Of a stretch of DNA of 7,352 bases, positions 6,349-7,352 are shown piece by piece. The stretch's first letter is position 1. Each line of letters opens with the position of its first letter. The notes beneath the pieces are model-generated. The model searched no databases. It saw only the letters and a program-made list of their open reading frames with translations, and was not told the DNA's origin. The position numbers and the translations under genes were made by a program. This DNA comes from Bacteroidaceae bacterium (GTDB lineage: Bacteria > Bacteroidota > Bacteroidia > Bacteroidales > Bacteroidaceae): NCBI GenBank assembly GCA_017558165.1, contig JAFYWE010000191.1, positions 1 to 7,352 on the forward strand, in the 5' to 3' direction.

Positions 6349-7338
6349 ATGAAAAGGGTCAGAAGGATTACAAAGGATGAGCTCAAGATTGCCGTACACG
6401 AAGCTTATCTCAAGTTCAAGGATAACAGTGACGGGCATAATGCGGACTACATACCCTACCTTGCGAACGTCGACAGCAAGCTGTTCGGGATATCGGTCTG
6501 CCTGCCCGACGGCGAAACGATAACGGTTGGAGACTGCAATTACAGGTTCGGCATAGAATCAATATCCAAGGTTGCGACAGCTCTCCTGGTGCTTAAGGAG
6601 TATGGCTGTGAGACGCTTCTCGATATGATCGGCGCCGACGCCACCGGCATGCCGTTCAACTCGGTGCTTGCCATCCTGCTCGAGAACGAGCATCCTTCGA
6701 CCCCGCTCGTGAATGCAGGAGCAATATCCGCCGTGAGCATGGTCTGCCCTGTGGGCAACAGCCGCGGGAAGTGGGAGGCGATAAAGGATAATATCGACAG
6801 ACTGTGTGGCAGCGAGGTTACGCTCATCGATGAACTGTACAGGTCAGAGAGTGTCAGCAACCACAACAATCGCGCCATAGCCTGGCTACTGAAGAGTTAT
6901 GACCGCATATACGACGAGCCTGATCTGTCGCTCGACCTGTACACGCGCCAATGCTCTTTGGGCGTCACCGCAACACAGCTCTCAACAATGGCTGCCACCA
7001 TAGCTTGCGGCGGATATAACCCAAGAACCAAAGAGACGGTGTTCCCCGAAAGACTCACAAGCAAGATCACCTCACTCATGGCTACAGTAGGCTTCTACGA
7101 GCGCACAGGCGACTGGATGTTCAGTTGTGGCCTGCCAGCCAAGTCCGGCGTAGGTGGCGGTATCATGGGTGTGCTTCCCGGTGCCTTCGGTATCGCCGCC
7201 TTCTCGCCACCAATCGACAAAGCCGGCAACTCGGTACGCGCCCAGCTTGCGATAAGATACATCATGGAAGAACTGAGGCTGCACATCTTCGATTGCTACA
7301 AGGCAGTGATGGTCGAGAAAGAGGTTGTCATTATATAA
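6349..7338 (+). CDS. glsA: Glutaminase A (serine-dependent beta-lactamase fold)
   Basis: The enzyme hydrolyses L-glutamine to glutamate and ammonia in the cytoplasm. At 329 residues it is somewhat longer than E. coli GlsA (about 310), with roughly 15 to 20 extra residues at the C terminus. The catalytic Ser-Lys dyad is S71-x-x-K74 in FGIESISK. Residues matching the glutamine-contacting set of human GLS are all visible: Y34 (DYIP), N122 (VNAGAI), E167, N174 (HNNRA), Y198, Y250 and V268. The family signature GLPAKSGVGGGI lies at 261-272 and GNSVRAQLA near 293. The gene starts 7 bases after the gadB stop, without an obvious Shine-Dalgarno sequence, so it is probably co-transcribed and coupled. 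Its product feeds GadB, and the ammonia released can bind a further proton, the logic of glutamine-dependent acid resistance in E. coli. Activity is inferred, but family and catalytic residues are clear. Confidence 0.96.
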   Translation: MKRVRRITKDELKIAVHEAYLKFKDNSDGHNADYIPYLANVDSKLFGISVCLPDGETITVGDCNYRFGIESISKVATALLVLKEYGCETLLDMIGADATGMPFNSVLAILLENEHPSTPLVNAGAISAVSMVCPVGNSRGKWEAIKDNIDRLCGSEVTLIDELYRSESVSNHNNRAIAWLLKSYDRIYDEPDLSLDLYTRQCSLGVTATQLSTMAATIACGGYNPRTKETVFPERLTSKITSLMATVGFYERTGDWMFSCGLPAKSGVGGGIMGVLPGAFGIAAFSPPIDKAGNSVRAQLAIRYIMEELRLHIFDCYKAVMVEKEVVII

Positions 7339-7342
7339 TCAT

Positions 7343-7348
7343 AGGAGG
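7343..7348 (+). promoter_or_regulatory. Strong Shine-Dalgarno motif AGGAGG for a gene beyond the window
   Basis: AGGAGG begins 5 bases after the glsA stop codon and lies 4 bases from the window end, at a good distance for a start codon just outside. Perfect Shine-Dalgarno sequences are uncommon in Bacteroidota and none precedes the other genes here. It suggests that the gadB-glsA operon continues, with a glutamate/GABA antiporter or an ion channel as the plausible next gene; that identity is inference only. Confidence 0.45.
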
Positions 7349-7352
7349 GTGG

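Noticed and set aside
6540..6878. A 112-codon minus-strand open frame inside glsA
   Set aside because: It is antisense to conserved glutaminase sequence and shows no domain of its own.
1..7352. CRISPR arrays, tRNA or rRNA genes, insertion sequences, or a new defence-type gene cluster
   Set aside because: No regularly spaced repeats, RNA-gene signatures, transposase motifs or terminal repeats were seen, and all five genes fit known families.

Overview
The window looks like chromosomal DNA from a Bacteroidota bacterium, most likely a gut member of the order Bacteroidales. This rests on several points. The secreted protease ends in a domain resembling a type IX secretion (T9SS) sorting domain. 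The glutamate decarboxylase has the length and motifs of the Bacteroides-type enzyme. The gene starts have A-rich leaders, mostly without Shine-Dalgarno sequences, and two TAnnTTTG boxes of the Bacteroidota sigma factor are present. Base composition looks roughly balanced and even, with AT-rich intergenic gaps. Genus is not resolved. No tRNA, rRNA, CRISPR array or mobile element was seen.

Layout: the left two thirds is read on the minus strand. From right to left it holds an MFS transporter (4766 to 3576), an EamA/DMT transporter (3571 to 2660; 4 bases after the MFS stop, so probably one transcript), a 148-base AT-rich gap, and a large secreted M6-family metalloprotease (2511 to 4). The right third is read on the plus strand: glutamate decarboxylase gadB (4926 to 6341) and, 7 bases on, glutaminase glsA (6349 to 7338). 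The window ends 14 bases after glsA with a strong AGGAGG motif that suggests another operon gene just outside. A 159-base divergent intergenic region (4767 to 4925) must carry the promoters of both transcription units.

How the genes work together: GlsA should deaminate glutamine to glutamate and ammonia, and GadB should decarboxylate glutamate to GABA while consuming an intracellular proton. Together they form a glutamine-fed acid-resistance and GABA-producing module. The expected glutamate/GABA antiporter is not in the window. The two minus-strand transporters belong to other families and their substrates cannot be read from sequence. The M6 protease is a separate cell-surface or secreted function with an unusual C-terminal layout. 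The window is largely interpretable from known families; I see no clear undescribed system. The points most worth a second look are the interrupted FN3 module in the protease, the C-terminal His-Thr of GadB, and the divergent regulatory region.
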